From: Candidatus Methanovirga procula
Lineage (GTDB): Archaea > Methanobacteriota > Methanobacteria > Methanobacteriales > Methanobacteriaceae
Assembly: GCA_031280375.1 (NCBI GenBank)
Contig: JAITGU010000149.1
Coordinates: 1 to 36,126, forward strand
Length of the DNA: 36,126 nucleotides
Direction of reading: 5' to 3'
Below, piece after piece: positions 1 through 8,587 of this stretch; position 1 is the stretch's first letter; every line of letters begins with the position of its first letter. Made by a program: the position numbers and the translations under genes. A model generated the notes under the pieces. That model had not been told where the DNA came from and did not search any database. It saw only the letters and a program-made list of their open reading frames with translations.

Positions 1-21
1 GACTTATCATACTCAAAATGC

Positions 22-153
22 TTATCTTCCAACATTAGCATTATTATCAGGAATAATACCCTTTCTTCTACTGATTAAAGCATTTTCCAACACTTCACCC
101 AAACCAGGCTGACCATCCGCTAAATCCGTTAATTTAGCTAAGACATGACACAT
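22..153 (-). other. Small open reading frame, 43 codons, unrecognised
   Basis: An ATG-to-TAA frame on the minus strand encodes about 43 residues, including LADGQPGLGEVLENAL and an RRKG stretch. The local base composition (CCAGGCTGACCATCCGC on the plus strand) is richer in GC than the surrounding DNA, which favours a coding origin. I do not recognise a family. It may be a remnant of a longer gene, because no good ribosome binding site is visible in front of it and the upstream DNA is non-coding. Confidence 0.3.
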
Positions 154-278
154 TATTTTTTTATTGTTTTTAAAGATATTAATGTCATGATTAATAATAT
201 ATAGTTTTTAATATATAAATTTAACGGTTTTTGATTCGTGAATTATGGTAAGTTACATTTCAAGTGTAAATTATCAGA

Positions 279-359
279 ATTGTGAAATTATGAAACCTTT
301 ATATTGTGAAATATGTCTTCTCCCAGCGGATCGTGAAATTGGTGATGAAAATTGTGAAA
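279..359 (+). repeat. Four ATTGTGAAA-like direct repeats
   Basis: The nonamer ATTGTGAAA occurs at 279-287, 303-311 and 351-359, with a one-base variant ATCGTGAAA at 330-338. Spacings are 24, 27 and 21 bases. The stretch is non-coding. It resembles an iteron or operator array, but no replication or regulator gene adjoins it, so its role is unknown. Confidence 0.4.
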
Positions 360-372
360 ACCTCCACACTTT
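345..372 (-). repeat. Inverted repeat arm, left side of the PIN region
   Basis: Read on the minus strand this segment contains AAAAAGTGTGGAGGTTTTCA. A near-identical sequence lies in the opposite orientation at about 2199-2218, with one base missing. The two arms bracket the PIN/SocA-like gene pair and may be the ends of a lost or decayed mobile element. No transposase lies between them. Confidence 0.45.
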
Positions 373-626
373 TTGACAACTCAAAATTCCCAAAAACATA
401 CATAAAATAAGAAATAATAAAGATTCATAAAAATCCAAACAATTGGAAAAATATGGATCTTAAAAAACAGTTTTTCTCAGTCCTATTTTTTTAATAGCTA
501 AAAAAACATGAGATTAAATCTTACATATAATTACTTGTTTTTTCTAATATATAAATATTTGCCTTTAAATCCAAATTAAATTATGTGTGGATGATACAAT
601 CGATTACAATAAAAATAAGACTATAG

Positions 627-701
627 ATCAATGCTGTTAAGTTAATAAATTTTATTAAAAATTTGTTTGTTATTAATGCTTTAAATCTTTTAAATTATAA
701 A
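627..701 (+). repeat. Partial copy of a MITE-like repeat
   Basis: About 75 bases starting ATCAATGCTGTTAAG match 15952-16026 with about two mismatches. This copy keeps the left end but not the right terminal inverted repeat seen at 16066-16077, so it looks truncated. It lies in the non-coding stretch just downstream of the PIN gene. The remainder of 154-765 shows no convincing gene. Confidence 0.65.
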
Positions 702-765
702 GAAGATTCATAGTCAATTACGAGCATAATAGAAAAAATAATAAAAGGAGAAGACTAAAGCATAT

Positions 766-1299
766 TTATTCATATATTTTTAATGGTTTAACTCTTTCAC
801 CATCATCACAAAGTTTTTTGTTTAATTCACTAATTATACCCACACCAAAAGACTGAGCAATAGTATTATCTGATGAAAATATGCACACAGAATCTTTATC
901 AGATAAAGCTTGAGAAACAATCAAAGCATCAGTGGAATCAAAACGAGAATCCTTTGAAAGTATAGTATCAGCTAAATTATAACATTCCCTACTTGGAGGG
1001 ATTAAATCAACATGATCCTCCTTAAATAAGGAAAAAAGTTCATTATTCAAATAATCAAGGTTAATATTATTCAGAGTAGAATTATACTTATTTATATTGT
1101 TAAATAATTCCCAAAACACGATGAAAGGAACTTTAATATGAATTTCTTTACTCCTGTTGAATATTATTTTTTTAAGGTTCTCAGCACGAAGCTGTTCCTC
1201 ATGTATATTTCCTAAAACTTTTTTTAAATTAGGGTCTTTTAAAAAAATATATGAATGGAGGTGATCAGTGTCAATATAATAATTTTGCATATGAATCAT
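766..1299 (-). CDS. PIN-domain protein, probable toxin ribonuclease
   Basis: The 177-residue protein has the spacing of acidic residues expected for a PIN-fold nuclease: D10/D12 in YYIDTDHLH, E64 in FWELFNN, D121/D124 in RFDSTDALIVSQAL and D144 in IFSSDN. PIN proteins are Mg/Mn-dependent RNases, often VapC-type toxins that cut tRNA or rRNA. Its ATG overlaps the TGA of the frameshifted upstream gene (ATGA), which signals translational coupling and fits an antitoxin-toxin operon. A second in-frame ATG lies at 1290. The length is somewhat above a typical VapC of about 130 residues, with an extended middle. The target is unknown, and the toxin role is inferred from fold and context. Confidence 0.7.
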   Translation of the reverse strand: MIHMQNYYIDTDHLHSYIFLKDPNLKKVLGNIHEEQLRAENLKKIIFNRSKEIHIKVPFIVFWELFNNINKYNSTLNNINLDYLNNELFSLFKEDHVDLIPPSRECYNLADTILSKDSRFDSTDALIVSQALSDKDSVCIFSSDNTIAQSFGVGIISELNKKLCDDGERVKPLKIYE

Positions 1300-1768
1300 G
1301 CATTAAAGAGTGTATATTCATCTAAATCAGAGTAAACATCCTTAATTATATTAAGTTTGATTTTATGTTTGATAGTATGTGTACCATTAATCAATTTATC
1401 AGAATCTAAACCTTCTTTATTAATAAATTTGCTTTTATAATCATCGAATAATGATAGCATGGTGGAGGCTGATTCTAACCATTCAACACTTTTATTTTTA
1501 ATTAATTTGAAATAATCATTTTCATCTCTAATAATACAATATTATTTTCAGTGTTAAGTAGGTTGTAGTAATCATCTGCTAAGTCCGATGAGTAAGGACC
1601 ACGAATATATAGATTATAATTGTAGGCATGATTAAAACCAAAATATTTAGCTATGAAAACATATTTTTGAAGTTTCAAGCGATCATTAAAATTATTAGTA
1701 CTAAATGAAAAATCTAACTTTTCATTTAAAAGATTAATAAAACTATTTAATTTTCCTATGTCACCCAT
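1296..1768 (-). pseudogene. SocA/YwgA-like (Panacea-type) protein, frameshifted
   Basis: The intact first frame (1502-1768) has the hallmark core RLKLQKYVFIAKYFG followed by LYIRGPYSSDLADDYY, as in SocA/Panacea (DUF4065) and YwgA-like proteins, some of which act as antitoxins. That frame stops at 1502. A second minus-strand frame stays open from about 1540 to the TGA at 1296-1298 and reads DENDYFKLIKNKSVEWLESA, a plausible continuation. A single-base indel near 1530-1545 would join the two into one protein of about 155 residues. The joined frame ends in an ATGA overlap with the PIN gene. It is either a recently broken antitoxin or a sequencing error. The exact family is uncertain. Confidence 0.55.
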
Positions 1769-1981
1769 TTTTACATACTTCCAAAAAAAGTAATTATTTA
1801 TATTGATTTTAAGTTAATTATTTTTTAATAATAATATTTAACTACTTTTTATGTATTTCATTTATTATATAGTTATTCATTTTACATCATTACTATGATA
1901 AGTGAACAATGTTTAAAAAATCTATTAAAAAGCTTTAAATTCAGTTAAATTGGTTTTATTCATATAAGAACCCATAACCAC

Positions 1982-2131
1982 ATGCCATTAAATGAGAAAG
2001 ACTTGAAAACATTAGTTCCAACAGTTGAACTATCCTCATTAGCAAACAAACAACTAAGATTAATACAAACAACAAATAGTAATATGAGATTATATACCAA
2101 TTTAACTATTATCACACCAACTTTTAATTAA
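1982..2131 (+). other. Small open reading frame, 49 codons, possible gene fragment
   Basis: An ATG-to-TAA frame reads MPLNEKDLKTLVPTVELSSL and then LANKQLRLIQ-type sequence. The composition is protein-like, but no ribosome binding site is evident and no family is recognised. It lies in the otherwise empty 1769-2363 stretch, which also carries the right inverted-repeat arm at about 2199-2218. It is probably debris from a lost gene. Confidence 0.25.
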
Positions 2132-2198
2132 ATAATATTACATTATATTATTATTACTTACTAAATTATATAAATACAACTTTTTTTAAGAAGACTGT

Positions 2199-2228
2199 AA
2201 AAAAGTGTGGGGTTTTCATGAAAATTCA
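2199..2228 (+). repeat. Inverted repeat arm, right side of the PIN region
   Basis: AAAAAGTGTGGGGTTTTCA here is the partner of the minus-strand sequence at 345-372. It is followed by TGAAAATTCATG, which resembles the AATTTTCATC that follows the left arm. See the left arm for interpretation. Confidence 0.45.
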
Positions 2229-2363
2229 TGTTTTATATAAAGAAGATTAAGCAATATATAATATTAATAAAGTTAGACAAACAATTGATAACTTAATAGG
2301 ATAATATATGATCACAATTAATTTCATTCATTATTAATAAATAAAAAAATTGAGGAAGAAGAT

Positions 2364-3929
2364 TTGAGTTCTAAACTTGTTAAAGCAAACATTTTTATTT
2401 TAATGGGAAATCTCATATTCAAGGTTGGGGGATATGTATACAGCCTCTTAATGATGGCACTTCTACCTCCATACTACAACGGTATTCTAAATGTTTCTAT
2501 TTCTGTATTGGGAATTTTTCAGATATTATCTGCAGGAGGAATTCCTCCAGCTATTGCAAAATATCTATCAGAATATATAAGTTTAGGGGAAAATGCTCTT
2601 GCAAAACAGATTATATATTCTTCTTTAAAAGTAATGGGATTGTTTGGAATATTTTTTTCTTTTTTACTTGTTTTTATTATCTCACCATATTTAGCATTTA
2701 ATTATTACAAAAATCCAGATTATCTCATACCTTTATCTCTAATTAGCATTATAATTCCATTTAGTTTAATTGCAGGAGCTTTTAGGGGTGCATTTCAAGG
2801 ATTATATAAAACAGAGTACATAGTTACATCAAGAGGTGCCGAGCAAGGATTTATGATCATATTCTCAACAATTTTAGTTATTGTTGGTTTGTCTGTTGTT
2901 GGTGCAACCTTAGGTTCTGTTTTTGGTTATGTTGCTTCAGCCACTATATCTTTTTATTTATTTAAAAAATATATATTAAATATTATTCCACAACCAGATG
3001 AAGAAGTTAAATTTTCATTTAAAGATGAATTGAAGTTAATGAAGAAATTAATCTGGTTTGCTATTCCTGTTGCTATTAATGCATTGAATGAAATGGTATT
3101 GTTAACTATAACACTATCGATTATGGCAAGTATGATTTCACCAATACTTGTTGCTTACTATGGAATAGCTAACACAATTTCAAGAATTCCTTTAATGTTT
3201 CCAAATTCAATTGCAACCACAATACTACCTGCATCTGCCTCTGCTAAGGTTACTAAAAATACTGATCTATTGGATAAATATATTTCCGAGTCTTACAGAT
3301 ACATTGCAATGATAATAATTCCAATATGTGTAGGAATTGCTATACTTTCAAAGCCAATCATAATGACTCTTTGTTTTCCAAAACCTGAATATCTGGCTGG
3401 ATCTACTTCATTAAGTATCCTTATCATTGGTATGGGATTTTATTCAATTTTTTCAATATCATCAAGCATTGTTCAAGGTATTAAAAATCCAAGAATACCA
3501 ATGTATTTATTGATTTTAGGTTCTATTTTAATCATTATATTAACATACACCTTAGTTCCTATCTATGGAATGGATGGTGCTGCAATTGGAACCACAATTA
3601 CATATATAACAATTACAATTCCTATGGTATGGATTTCTCTAAAATTTAAAAAGACCAAAATAGCTATAACTCCTTACTTAAAAATGATAATTTCATCATT
3701 AGTAATGGGAATGTTTCTTTTAGGAGTAGTTTCTTTAACAGCCATTCCTCTATGGGGTCAAACAATAATTGGTTATGGGATCGGTGTTATTATATATTTT
3801 TTTGCTTTATTGTTTTTAAAAGGATTTACACATAGAGATATTCAAATATTAAAAGGATTCACCAGTAAAATTAGTTTTTTAACACCATTTTTTAATAAAA
3901 TATATAATCTAATGACAAAATACTCTTAA
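2364..3929 (+). CDS. Polysaccharide/lipid-linked oligosaccharide flippase (Wzx/SpoVB-like)
   Basis: This 521-residue, very hydrophobic protein has about 12-14 membrane segments and belongs to the MOP (MATE-like) exporter superfamily, polysaccharide biosynthesis branch. Typical features are the N-terminal GNLIFKVGGYVYSLLM helix, the SAGGIPPAIAKYLSEY segment after the second helix, and a C-terminal half repeating the fold around IPMYLLILGSILIIILT. Such proteins flip lipid-linked glycans, or in these archaea possibly pseudomurein precursors, across the membrane; the substrate is not shown here. The start is TTG at 2364, behind a GAGGAAG ribosome binding site. It stands alone, convergent with the DUF89 gene. 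Confidence 0.8.
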   Translation: MSSKLVKANIFILMGNLIFKVGGYVYSLLMMALLPPYYNGILNVSISVLGIFQILSAGGIPPAIAKYLSEYISLGENALAKQIIYSSLKVMGLFGIFFSFLLVFIISPYLAFNYYKNPDYLIPLSLISIIIPFSLIAGAFRGAFQGLYKTEYIVTSRGAEQGFMIIFSTILVIVGLSVVGATLGSVFGYVASATISFYLFKKYILNIIPQPDEEVKFSFKDELKLMKKLIWFAIPVAINALNEMVLLTITLSIMASMISPILVAYYGIANTISRIPLMFPNSIATTILPASASAKVTKNTDLLDKYISESYRYIAMIIIPICVGIAILSKPIIMTLCFPKPEYLAGSTSLSILIIGMGFYSIFSISSSIVQGIKNPRIPMYLLILGSILIIILTYTLVPIYGMDGAAIGTTITYITITIPMVWISLKFKKTKIAITPYLKMIISSLVMGMFLLGVVSLTAIPLWGQTIIGYGIGVIIYFFALLFLKGFTHRDIQILKGFTSKISFLTPFFNKIYNLMTKYS

Positions 3930-4117
3930 AGCAGACAATAAGAAATGATTAAACTATGCTAAATAATATCCATTGTTTAAATTTAATTCTGCAACTTCCA
4001 ATGTTATTATCTTCAATTTTTTTATAAAATATTTTACATTTTTTAATAAATTTGTTCATTAGTCTTTATTTTTATATTATAATAATTATAAATGATATTT
4101 TAAGAATGATTTTTGAT

Positions 4118-4138
4118 GAACCTTTTTTTAAAAGGTTC
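4118..4138. terminator. Hairpin between convergent genes
   Basis: GAACCTTTT, three bases, then AAAAGGTTC form a perfect 9-bp stem with T and A tracts. It lies in the 300-base gap between the flippase (plus) and DUF89 (minus) genes, so it could end transcripts from both sides. The rest of 3930-4232 holds nothing else visible. Confidence 0.45.
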
Positions 4139-4232
4139 TATGATATTTTTAGAAAATAAGAATTAAAATGCAATAAATTGAAATTTAATCAAATACTAAT
4201 ACTCAATTATTAAAAAATATGGGAACTACAAT

Positions 4233-5108
4233 TCAATCCACTTTAGAAAATAGTTTAAGCAAAACCATTGCTTTATTTTCAACTCCAATATCTTTAGCTA
4301 TTGCAGTACATTTAGCACATAAAAGACAGAAAACATCTTTATTTATGCTTAATTCAGTTAGACCTTCATAGTTTCCAAGTCCTTTAGAGATAATAAAATT
4401 ATGATTATTGAATATATTGAGAAATTCCTTTGATAAATCTTCATAAACTATTCCTACAGAATCTGTTCCAATACTAACAATATTCGTTATTTTATCTAAA
4501 CCAATAGCTATTGCATCTTCAATACAGGCATCATTTAATATTGGTTTATCTTTAACTGCAAAAGTAATTTCTAAGTCATAATCATTGATTAATTTCTCAA
4601 TTAAAAGCTTATCAAAAACTATCTCCCCAACATTGTCTGCTAAGTATAAAAGTTTATTATTTTTTATTAATAATCTCTCTAATTCATCAATTTGATTAAT
4701 TGATAACTCTTTATTAAGATGCGAAACCATCAATTCTTCAAGGTCAACACCTAAACCTAATGCTCCAGAATCTATAAGATTTCCAATAATAGCTATTTTA
4801 ACATAGGTTTCTAAAGTTTCATCATTGTTTATGATTTCCTTAGTTTTAGGAATTAAATTCTTAGCTATTTGATTTCCAAGAATTTTTTCTTTATAATAAG
4901 GGTCATTACATCCTGCTTTTTCTTTAATTAATCTATGAATATCTGTTCCTATTCTATTTGAAGATGCTCCTTTTTCATATTTTTTAGATATATGATCAAA
5001 AATTGATTTCATTAAATCTATTTTAAATTCATTATCTTCAGTTGCCAAATCCATTGCTTCATGAACTTGACGAAGAAAACAAGAACCACATTCATAGTAA
5101 ACTTTCAT
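4233..5108 (-). CDS. DUF89 / ARMT1-like metal-dependent phosphatase
   Basis: This 291-residue protein is of the archaeal DUF89 type. It starts with a CGSC pair (C7, C10), has the signature YLADNVGEIVFDKL (D158, N159, E162), then KDKPILNDA (186-194) and SKGLGNYEGL (241-250), and ends with a CLLCAKC cysteine cluster (261-267). DUF89 proteins are Ni/Mn/Co-dependent phosphatases thought to remove damaged or excess phosphometabolites; the D-N pair and the later acidic residues bind the metal. The cysteines at both ends suggest an extra metal site typical of the archaeal subfamily. The gene lies 90 bases downstream of a ThiS-like gene on the same strand and may share its transcript. The substrate is unknown. 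Confidence 0.8.
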   Translation of the reverse strand: MKVYYECGSCFLRQVHEAMDLATEDNEFKIDLMKSIFDHISKKYEKGASSNRIGTDIHRLIKEKAGCNDPYYKEKILGNQIAKNLIPKTKEIINNDETLETYVKIAIIGNLIDSGALGLGVDLEELMVSHLNKELSINQIDELERLLIKNNKLLYLADNVGEIVFDKLLIEKLINDYDLEITFAVKDKPILNDACIEDAIAIGLDKITNIVSIGTDSVGIVYEDLSKEFLNIFNNHNFIISKGLGNYEGLTELSINKDVFCLLCAKCTAIAKDIGVENKAMVLLKLFSKVD

Positions 5109-5198
5109 TTTAATCAGTTAAATGTCCAATTGTATTTTATGCCTCTAGGTTTACTTCTTTACGAGATTATTGAGGTATTAATTATTAGATCTTAATAG

Positions 5199-5402
5199 CT
5201 ATCCACCATATATAATTCTAATTAACTGAATTTCATCATTATCATTGATTATTTCATCTTCAACAACAATATTTCCATTTTTTTTAGTAACAACAGACTC
5301 TGAGGAGATATTTAATTTATCCAATAAATCTTTTATTGTTGTATTTGAGTTAATTAGTTCTTCATCTGTTACTTTAGTTCCGATTTTAAGTTTAAAAGTC
5401 AT
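5199..5402 (-). CDS. ThiS/MoaD-like sulfur carrier protein
   Basis: The 67-residue protein has the beta-grasp pattern and the C-terminal IIYGG tail of ubiquitin-like sulfur carriers. In these, the final Gly-Gly is adenylated by an E1-like enzyme and turned into a thiocarboxylate that donates sulfur for tRNA thiolation, molybdopterin or thiazole. A GGGAG ribosome binding site lies five bases before the ATG. No E1-like, ThiG or TtuA/NcsA gene is present in the window, so the pathway cannot be assigned. It is followed by the DUF89 gene on the same strand. Confidence 0.75.
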   Translation of the reverse strand: MTFKLKIGTKVTDEELINSNTTIKDLLDKLNISSESVVTKKNGNIVVEDEIINDNDEIQLIRIIYGG

Positions 5403-5499
5403 TTTAACTCCCTTTATCAGATTAAATATTATTTTAAATTAAATATGAGAATTTTAATTTATTAATAAATAATTAGAATATTTTTATTCATATAATTAA

Positions 5500-5509
5500 A
5501 GAAAAAAAA
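5500..5509 (-). terminator. T-tract after the SLC13 transporter gene
   Basis: Read on the minus strand, a run of T residues follows directly after the stop of the transporter gene. Archaeal transcription commonly stops at such tracts. No strong stem precedes it. Confidence 0.35.
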
Positions 5510-6919
5510 CTAAGCAGATAAGAAAGGTTTTCCTATGGTAAATAAAATAGCTAATGAAACCACTATTCCTAAAATAATAATCGGTAGTCCTGCTTTAAAG
5601 ATTTCTTTAATTTTAACATAACCTGTTCCATAAGCCATTGCAACTGTTGGATCGGCCATTGGTAACATGAATGATAATGAACAAGCTATTGCTATTGGAA
5701 CTGCATAAATTCCAGTAGCTAAATCCTGTTGTTGTGACATTATAACTGCCAATGGAACCAAAATAGCTGCAAGAGCAATATTAGACATTACCTGTGTTAT
5801 TAAAACTGCTACAACCATCAAAATGAGAACTATAATCATAGTATCTGGATTAGGACCTAATGCATTCATAACATCGTTTATTAACCAGTTTGCTGCACCA
5901 GTATTTAGTAATGCTGACCCAAGAGATAAAGCACCACCAAAGAATAAAACAAGACCCCAATCAATATTCTTCTGAGCATCTTTCCAATCTAAGATTTTAA
6001 ATATTAAAAATAAAACCGCTCCAATTAAAGCTATTGAATAGCTATTTAATCCAGTGAAGCTCGTTGTGACCCATAAGAATATTGTAAAAAGAAGTATTAC
6101 AACAGCTAACTTTTCATTTCGTGTTATTTTACCTAAACTTTCAACTTTAGCTTTAATTGTTTCTGATCCACCTTTAATTCCTTTAACTTCTGAAGGAAAA
6201 ACTATGCCTAAAAATTGCCATATTGCAAATAATAAAATTAAAGATATTGGAATTCCAAAAACCATCCAGTTTGCAAATGATATATGTGTATAAGCTGCTG
6301 CCATTAAGTTTGGAGCAGTTCCTATTTCAGTAGCTAAACCACCAGCAAGTGATGCAAAACACGCCCCTAAGATTAAAGATTTTGCATAGTTACTATTTCC
6401 TTCACAAGCCCCTTTACAACCCATCAAATCAATGATTTCAGCAATGATTGGTATGATTAATGCAAATGCAACAACATTCTCAATCCATGCCGATAGAATT
6501 CCAGTTGCGAAAACAGCTACAAAAAGACCTCTTTTAGCTGTTGTTCCAATTTTATCTAATAAAAAGTAAGTCAAACGCTGAACTAAACCACTTTGACTAA
6601 TTCCTTCAGCAATAATGAATCCACCAATCATTAAAAATAGAATTGGACTTGCAAATCCTATGACCGCATTATCAAAACTTGTAATCCCCAATATTGGTTG
6701 AATAAAAAGAATTATTAGCGATGTAGTAGCTAAATTAAGAGATTCAGAAACCCAGACAATTATTGAAAACACAAGCAGTGCAAGTGCCATTTGTCCAGCA
6801 TAAGAAAGATTCGAATGGCTTGGAGGGGTTATATCATTCAACGGCAGTAAACTTATTATTATTGCGAAAACAATTGCTAATGGCAATCCTATTTTTTTAA
6901 ATTCCATATTTATCATCAT
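5510..6919 (-). CDS. SLC13/DASS-family anion:sodium symporter
   Basis: This 469-residue integral membrane protein has 11-13 predicted helices. It shows the duplicated motifs of the divalent anion/sodium symporter family: [15 protein letters not shown] in the first half, [16 protein letters not shown] in the second, plus [12 protein letters not shown] and [15 protein letters not shown] near the re-entrant loops. Members import dicarboxylates, citrate, sulfate or phosphate with sodium. The substrate here is not decidable; succinate or another C4 acid for biosynthesis is one option. The start is ambiguous among ATGs at 6919, 6916 and 6907. The gene is transcribed divergently from arvA, and two evenly spaced palindromes overlap its start region. 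Confidence 0.8.
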   Translation of the reverse strand: MMINMEFKKIGLPLAIVFAIIISLLPLNDITPPSHSNLSYAGQMALALLVFSIIVWVSESLNLATTSLIILFIQPILGITSFDNAVIGFASPILFLMIGGFIIAEGISQSGLVQRLTYFLLDKIGTTAKRGLFVAVFATGILSAWIENVVAFALIIPIIAEIIDLMGCKGACEGNSNYAKSLILGACFASLAGGLATEIGTAPNLMAAAYTHISFANWMVFGIPISLILLFAIWQFLGIVFPSEVKGIKGGSETIKAKVESLGKITRNEKLAVVILLFTIFLWVTTSFTGLNSYSIALIGAVLFLIFKILDWKDAQKNIDWGLVLFFGGALSLGSALLNTGAANWLINDVMNALGPNPDTMIIVLILMVVAVLITQVMSNIALAAILVPLAVIMSQQQDLATGIYAVPIAIACSLSFMLPMADPTVAMAYGTGYVKIKEIFKAGLPIIILGIVVSLAILFTIGKPFLSA

Positions 6920-6927
6920 ATTTAAAT

Positions 6928-6961
6928 TTTAATAGATTAAATCAAACTTTAATAGATTAAA
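6928..6961. promoter_or_regulatory. Twin palindromes spaced 20 bp, possible operator
   Basis: TTTAATAGATTAAA (arms TTTAAT/ATTAAA around AG) occurs twice, at 6928-6941 and 6948-6961, with start-to-start spacing of exactly 20 bases, close to two helical turns. A weaker related site, CTTAATGAATTAAA, follows at 6970-6983. They lie 9-60 bases before the first possible start of the SLC13 transporter gene, so a dimeric regulator could bind side by side. AT-richness makes chance palindromes common, but identity of both copies is notable. The rest of the 6920-7467 divergent spacer holds TATA-like AT stretches and no gene. Confidence 0.4.
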
Positions 6962-7467
6962 TTGAATTCCTTAATGAATTAAATATTTAATAAAATAAAT
7001 ACCTAATAAATTAAAACCATAATTAATAATATATCATTGATAAACTAATTTATATTCAATAAAAATAACTTATGTTTGATAAATAATTTAATTTTAACTA
7101 AATACTTTTTTAGCTATCAGTTAACATTTATTAATTTAATAATATATAACTTTATATTTATTTTTTATTATAAATTAATTAAAAATGTGTTTTTTATAAT
7201 AGTAAGATATATATAATAAATATTTAATAAATATGATTATATTATTCATTAAATTTTATGTAACTTTATCTTAATTTAATTATTTAACTTAATAAGATTA
7301 ATATAACCAATATTTTTAAAAAATAAGTATTATTTTAAAATATTGAATTATTCTAAATTATAAACATTAAAATAAAAAAAATGATACTTAATAAACTATT
7401 AAAAGATAATAAACTGAGTTATGTAAAATATAAAGTATGAAAAATGTGAATTATTTAAGTGATATAA

Positions 7468-8082
7468 ATGGGATTGTTCGATTTTATAAAAAAACTATTT
7501 GGAAAAAAAAATAAAATAAGTATTGGTCTTTATGGTAATCCTAACTCAGGAAAAACCACTTTAGCAAACAAAATAGCTAAAGATTGGATGGGAAAAGAAC
7601 TTGGTTCATCATCTAATGTTCCCCACGAGACAAGAACTGTTTTAAAAGAAGAAAAAGTCACGATTAAAGATGGAGATAAAGAACTTGGTTTTGATATAAT
7701 AGATACTCCAGGAATAGCCACAAAAGTTGATTACCAAAATTTCTTAGAATATGGTTTAGAGGAAAATGAAGCTAAAAGTAGAGCTAAAGAAGCTACAAAA
7801 GGAATTATAGAAGCTATTAAATGGTTAGATGATGTAACAGGCATTTTATTAGTTATTGACTCCACAACAGACCCTTTAATGGATACCAACATAACGATAA
7901 TTGGAAATCTTGAAGCAAGAAAAATCCCATTTATCATCGCAGCAAATAAAATTGATGATGAAAAATCAAATCCAGATAGAATTGTATCAGTTTTTCCACA
8001 ACATACAGTAATTCCTATTTCTGCTTTAAAAGGGAAGAATATAGAAAAGCTATATAAAGAAATGATTAAAAAATTTAAATAA
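7468..8082 (+). CDS. arvA: Era-like small GTPase ArvA (OapA), vesicle-forming GTPase
   Basis: The 204-residue protein has all G motifs: Walker A GNPNSGKT (23-30), DTPG (79-82), NKID (160-163) and SALKG (185-189). A short basic amphipathic N-terminus, [14 protein letters not shown], could touch membranes. It is followed at once by a DUF2073-type gene and then a zinc-ribbon gene, the conserved euryarchaeal trio called OapABC and later ArvABC in Haloferax, where the GTPase drives extracellular vesicle formation. The same role is inferred here from sequence pattern and gene order. The start ATG has a weak GTGAT site upstream. Transcription diverges from the SLC13 gene. Confidence 0.8.
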   Translation: MGLFDFIKKLFGKKNKISIGLYGNPNSGKTTLANKIAKDWMGKELGSSSNVPHETRTVLKEEKVTIKDGDKELGFDIIDTPGIATKVDYQNFLEYGLEENEAKSRAKEATKGIIEAIKWLDDVTGILLVIDSTTDPLMDTNITIIGNLEARKIPFIIAANKIDDEKSNPDRIVSVFPQHTVIPISALKGKNIEKLYKEMIKKFK

Positions 8083-8093
8083 AGGTGTTTATT

Positions 8094-8456
8094 ATGGAAG
8101 AATTAAAAATGGATTTTATATCTTCAGATGCTCTTGAAAATGCAACAAGTATGGAAAAAATCTATATGATTATTGAAAGAGTGAAAAAAGGGAATGTTGT
8201 TGTAATGGACGGAGGTCTAACACCTGCTGAAAGAGCAGAACTTATAGAAACTACAATGAGAGAAATAGATATTGACAATTTTGTTGGTGTAGATGTTCAC
8301 ACATTGGAAAAGGATTCAAGTTCATTTTTTGGACTTTCAAAGAAAAAGACCATTGTTTTAACTATTGTAGGGCCTGCCAATGTAATGAAAACAGTTAAAA
8401 AACAATCTAATTTCTTATCTATGGTTGCAAGTCTTGAAAAATCATCTAATGTTTAA
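8094..8456 (+). CDS. arvB: ArvB (OapB), DUF2073 protein
   Basis: This protein of about 120 residues matches the DUF2073/OapB pattern: an N-terminal helix ([19 protein letters not shown]), then [18 protein letters not shown], a central [13 protein letters not shown] and a C-terminal [17 protein letters not shown]. It is small, has no membrane helix, and is known only as the conserved partner of the ArvA GTPase. I chose ATG at 8094 because AAAGGTG sits about seven bases before it; an in-frame GTG at 8085 would lie inside that site. The gene begins 11 bases after the arvA stop and is surely cotranscribed with it. Confidence 0.75.
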   Translation: MEELKMDFISSDALENATSMEKIYMIIERVKKGNVVVMDGGLTPAERAELIETTMREIDIDNFVGVDVHTLEKDSSSFFGLSKKKTIVLTIVGPANVMKTVKKQSNFLSMVASLEKSSNV

Positions 8457-8587
8457 ATTTAAGATTAACTACTTTGAAATCGTTTATTCTAAACTTATTT
8501 ACTTTCATAATACTTAAAAATTAAAACACGAACATTATATATTAATATATATCAACTATTAATTCAATTGTCTAAGGATGAATTACT

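Noticed and set aside
6920-7467. AT-rich spacer beside arvA (oapA) as a replication origin
   Set aside because: Oap genes lie near an origin in Haloferax, but no Orc1/Cdc6 gene or origin recognition box is seen here, and AT-richness is general in this genome.
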